Part shown: one piece after another, positions 27,847-27,875 of the stretch
Position numbering within the stretch: position 1 is the stretch's first letter
Layout of the letters: each line of letters starts with the position of its first letter
From: Metarhizobium sp964253915
GTDB lineage: Bacteria > Pseudomonadota > Alphaproteobacteria > Rhizobiales > Rhizobiaceae
NCBI RefSeq assembly: GCF_964253915.1
Contig: NZ_CAXUSG020000028.1
Span: 1 to 27,875 of the forward strand
Reading direction: 5' to 3'
Length of the DNA stretch: 27,875 nt
Made by a program: the position numbers and the translations under genes
Notes under the pieces: model-generated
What the model was told of the DNA's origin: nothing
The model's database searches: none
Seen by the model: only the letters and a program-made list of their open reading frames with translations

Positions 27847-27875
27847 CGCGCCTTATGTACGGGAGGCCGGCGGAA

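Noticed and set aside
1..27875. CRISPR arrays, tRNA genes, insertion sequences, integrase or attachment repeats
   Set aside because: None could be recognised by reading both strands. Absence of an integrase or att site may simply reflect the left end of the element lying outside the window.

Overview
The window comes from an alphaproteobacterium, most likely a member of the Rhizobiaceae (Rhizobium/Ensifer/Sinorhizobium type). The evidence is a cspA - conserved ORF - rpsU cold-shock operon of the kind described in Sinorhizobium meliloti, several small genes of rhizobial type, good matches to EcfG/RpoE2 stress promoters (GGAAC-N16-[CT]GTT), a flagellin, and a stand-alone LigD-type ATP-dependent DNA ligase. 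No rRNA, tRNA, CRISPR array, transposase or integrase is visible.

Region 1 (about 1-16170) is an integrated phage or phage-derived element. Its left half (1-5386, + strand) is a tightly packed operon whose genes mostly overlap by ATGA junctions. It encodes a PC4/p15-like ssDNA-binding protein, small winged-helix proteins, a Toprim primase-like protein, a DUF3987 helicase-like ATPase and several HTH-containing proteins: an early replication module. Its right half (16170-5400, - strand) reads, in transcription order, a ribbon-helix-helix-like protein, a coiled-coil protein, a 2175-aa polyvalent protein (pyrophosphatase-like domain, HExxH metallopeptidase and a C-terminal LPD38-like region), a 747-aa SleB-like hydrolase with repeats and a glycine zipper, and a small terminase closely resembling phage P22 gp3. 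No large terminase, portal, capsid or tail gene lies in the window, and the late operon runs head-on into the early operon 14 bp after terS. This is either a deleted prophage or a satellite-like element carrying its own TerS and ejected proteins. One + strand membrane-protein gene sits as a moron-like insert inside the late operon.

Region 2 (16359-22120) holds a secreted ClpP-like serine-protease homologue and then a run of small rhizobial genes of unknown function. Several have strong ribosome binding sites and three transcription units have EcfG-type promoters, which suggests a general-stress cluster. It includes genes too short for routine calling (21612-21752, 19936-20067) and a candidate ~50-nt RNA ending in a strong terminator at 19248-19278.

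Region 3 (22271-24131) is the cold-shock operon on the - strand: promoter, long leader, cspA, an internal terminator, a conserved ORF, rpsU and a terminator. Upstream lies a ~1.1-kb gene-poor stretch rich in inverted repeats. It holds a candidate ~70-nt small RNA that shares an exact 18-nt segment with the cspA 3' UTR; in both, a terminator follows.

Region 4 (24340-27846) has a short, divergent flagellin, a - strand operon of a single-domain response regulator with two tiny genes, a small gene of unknown function, and the LigD-type ligase at the right edge.
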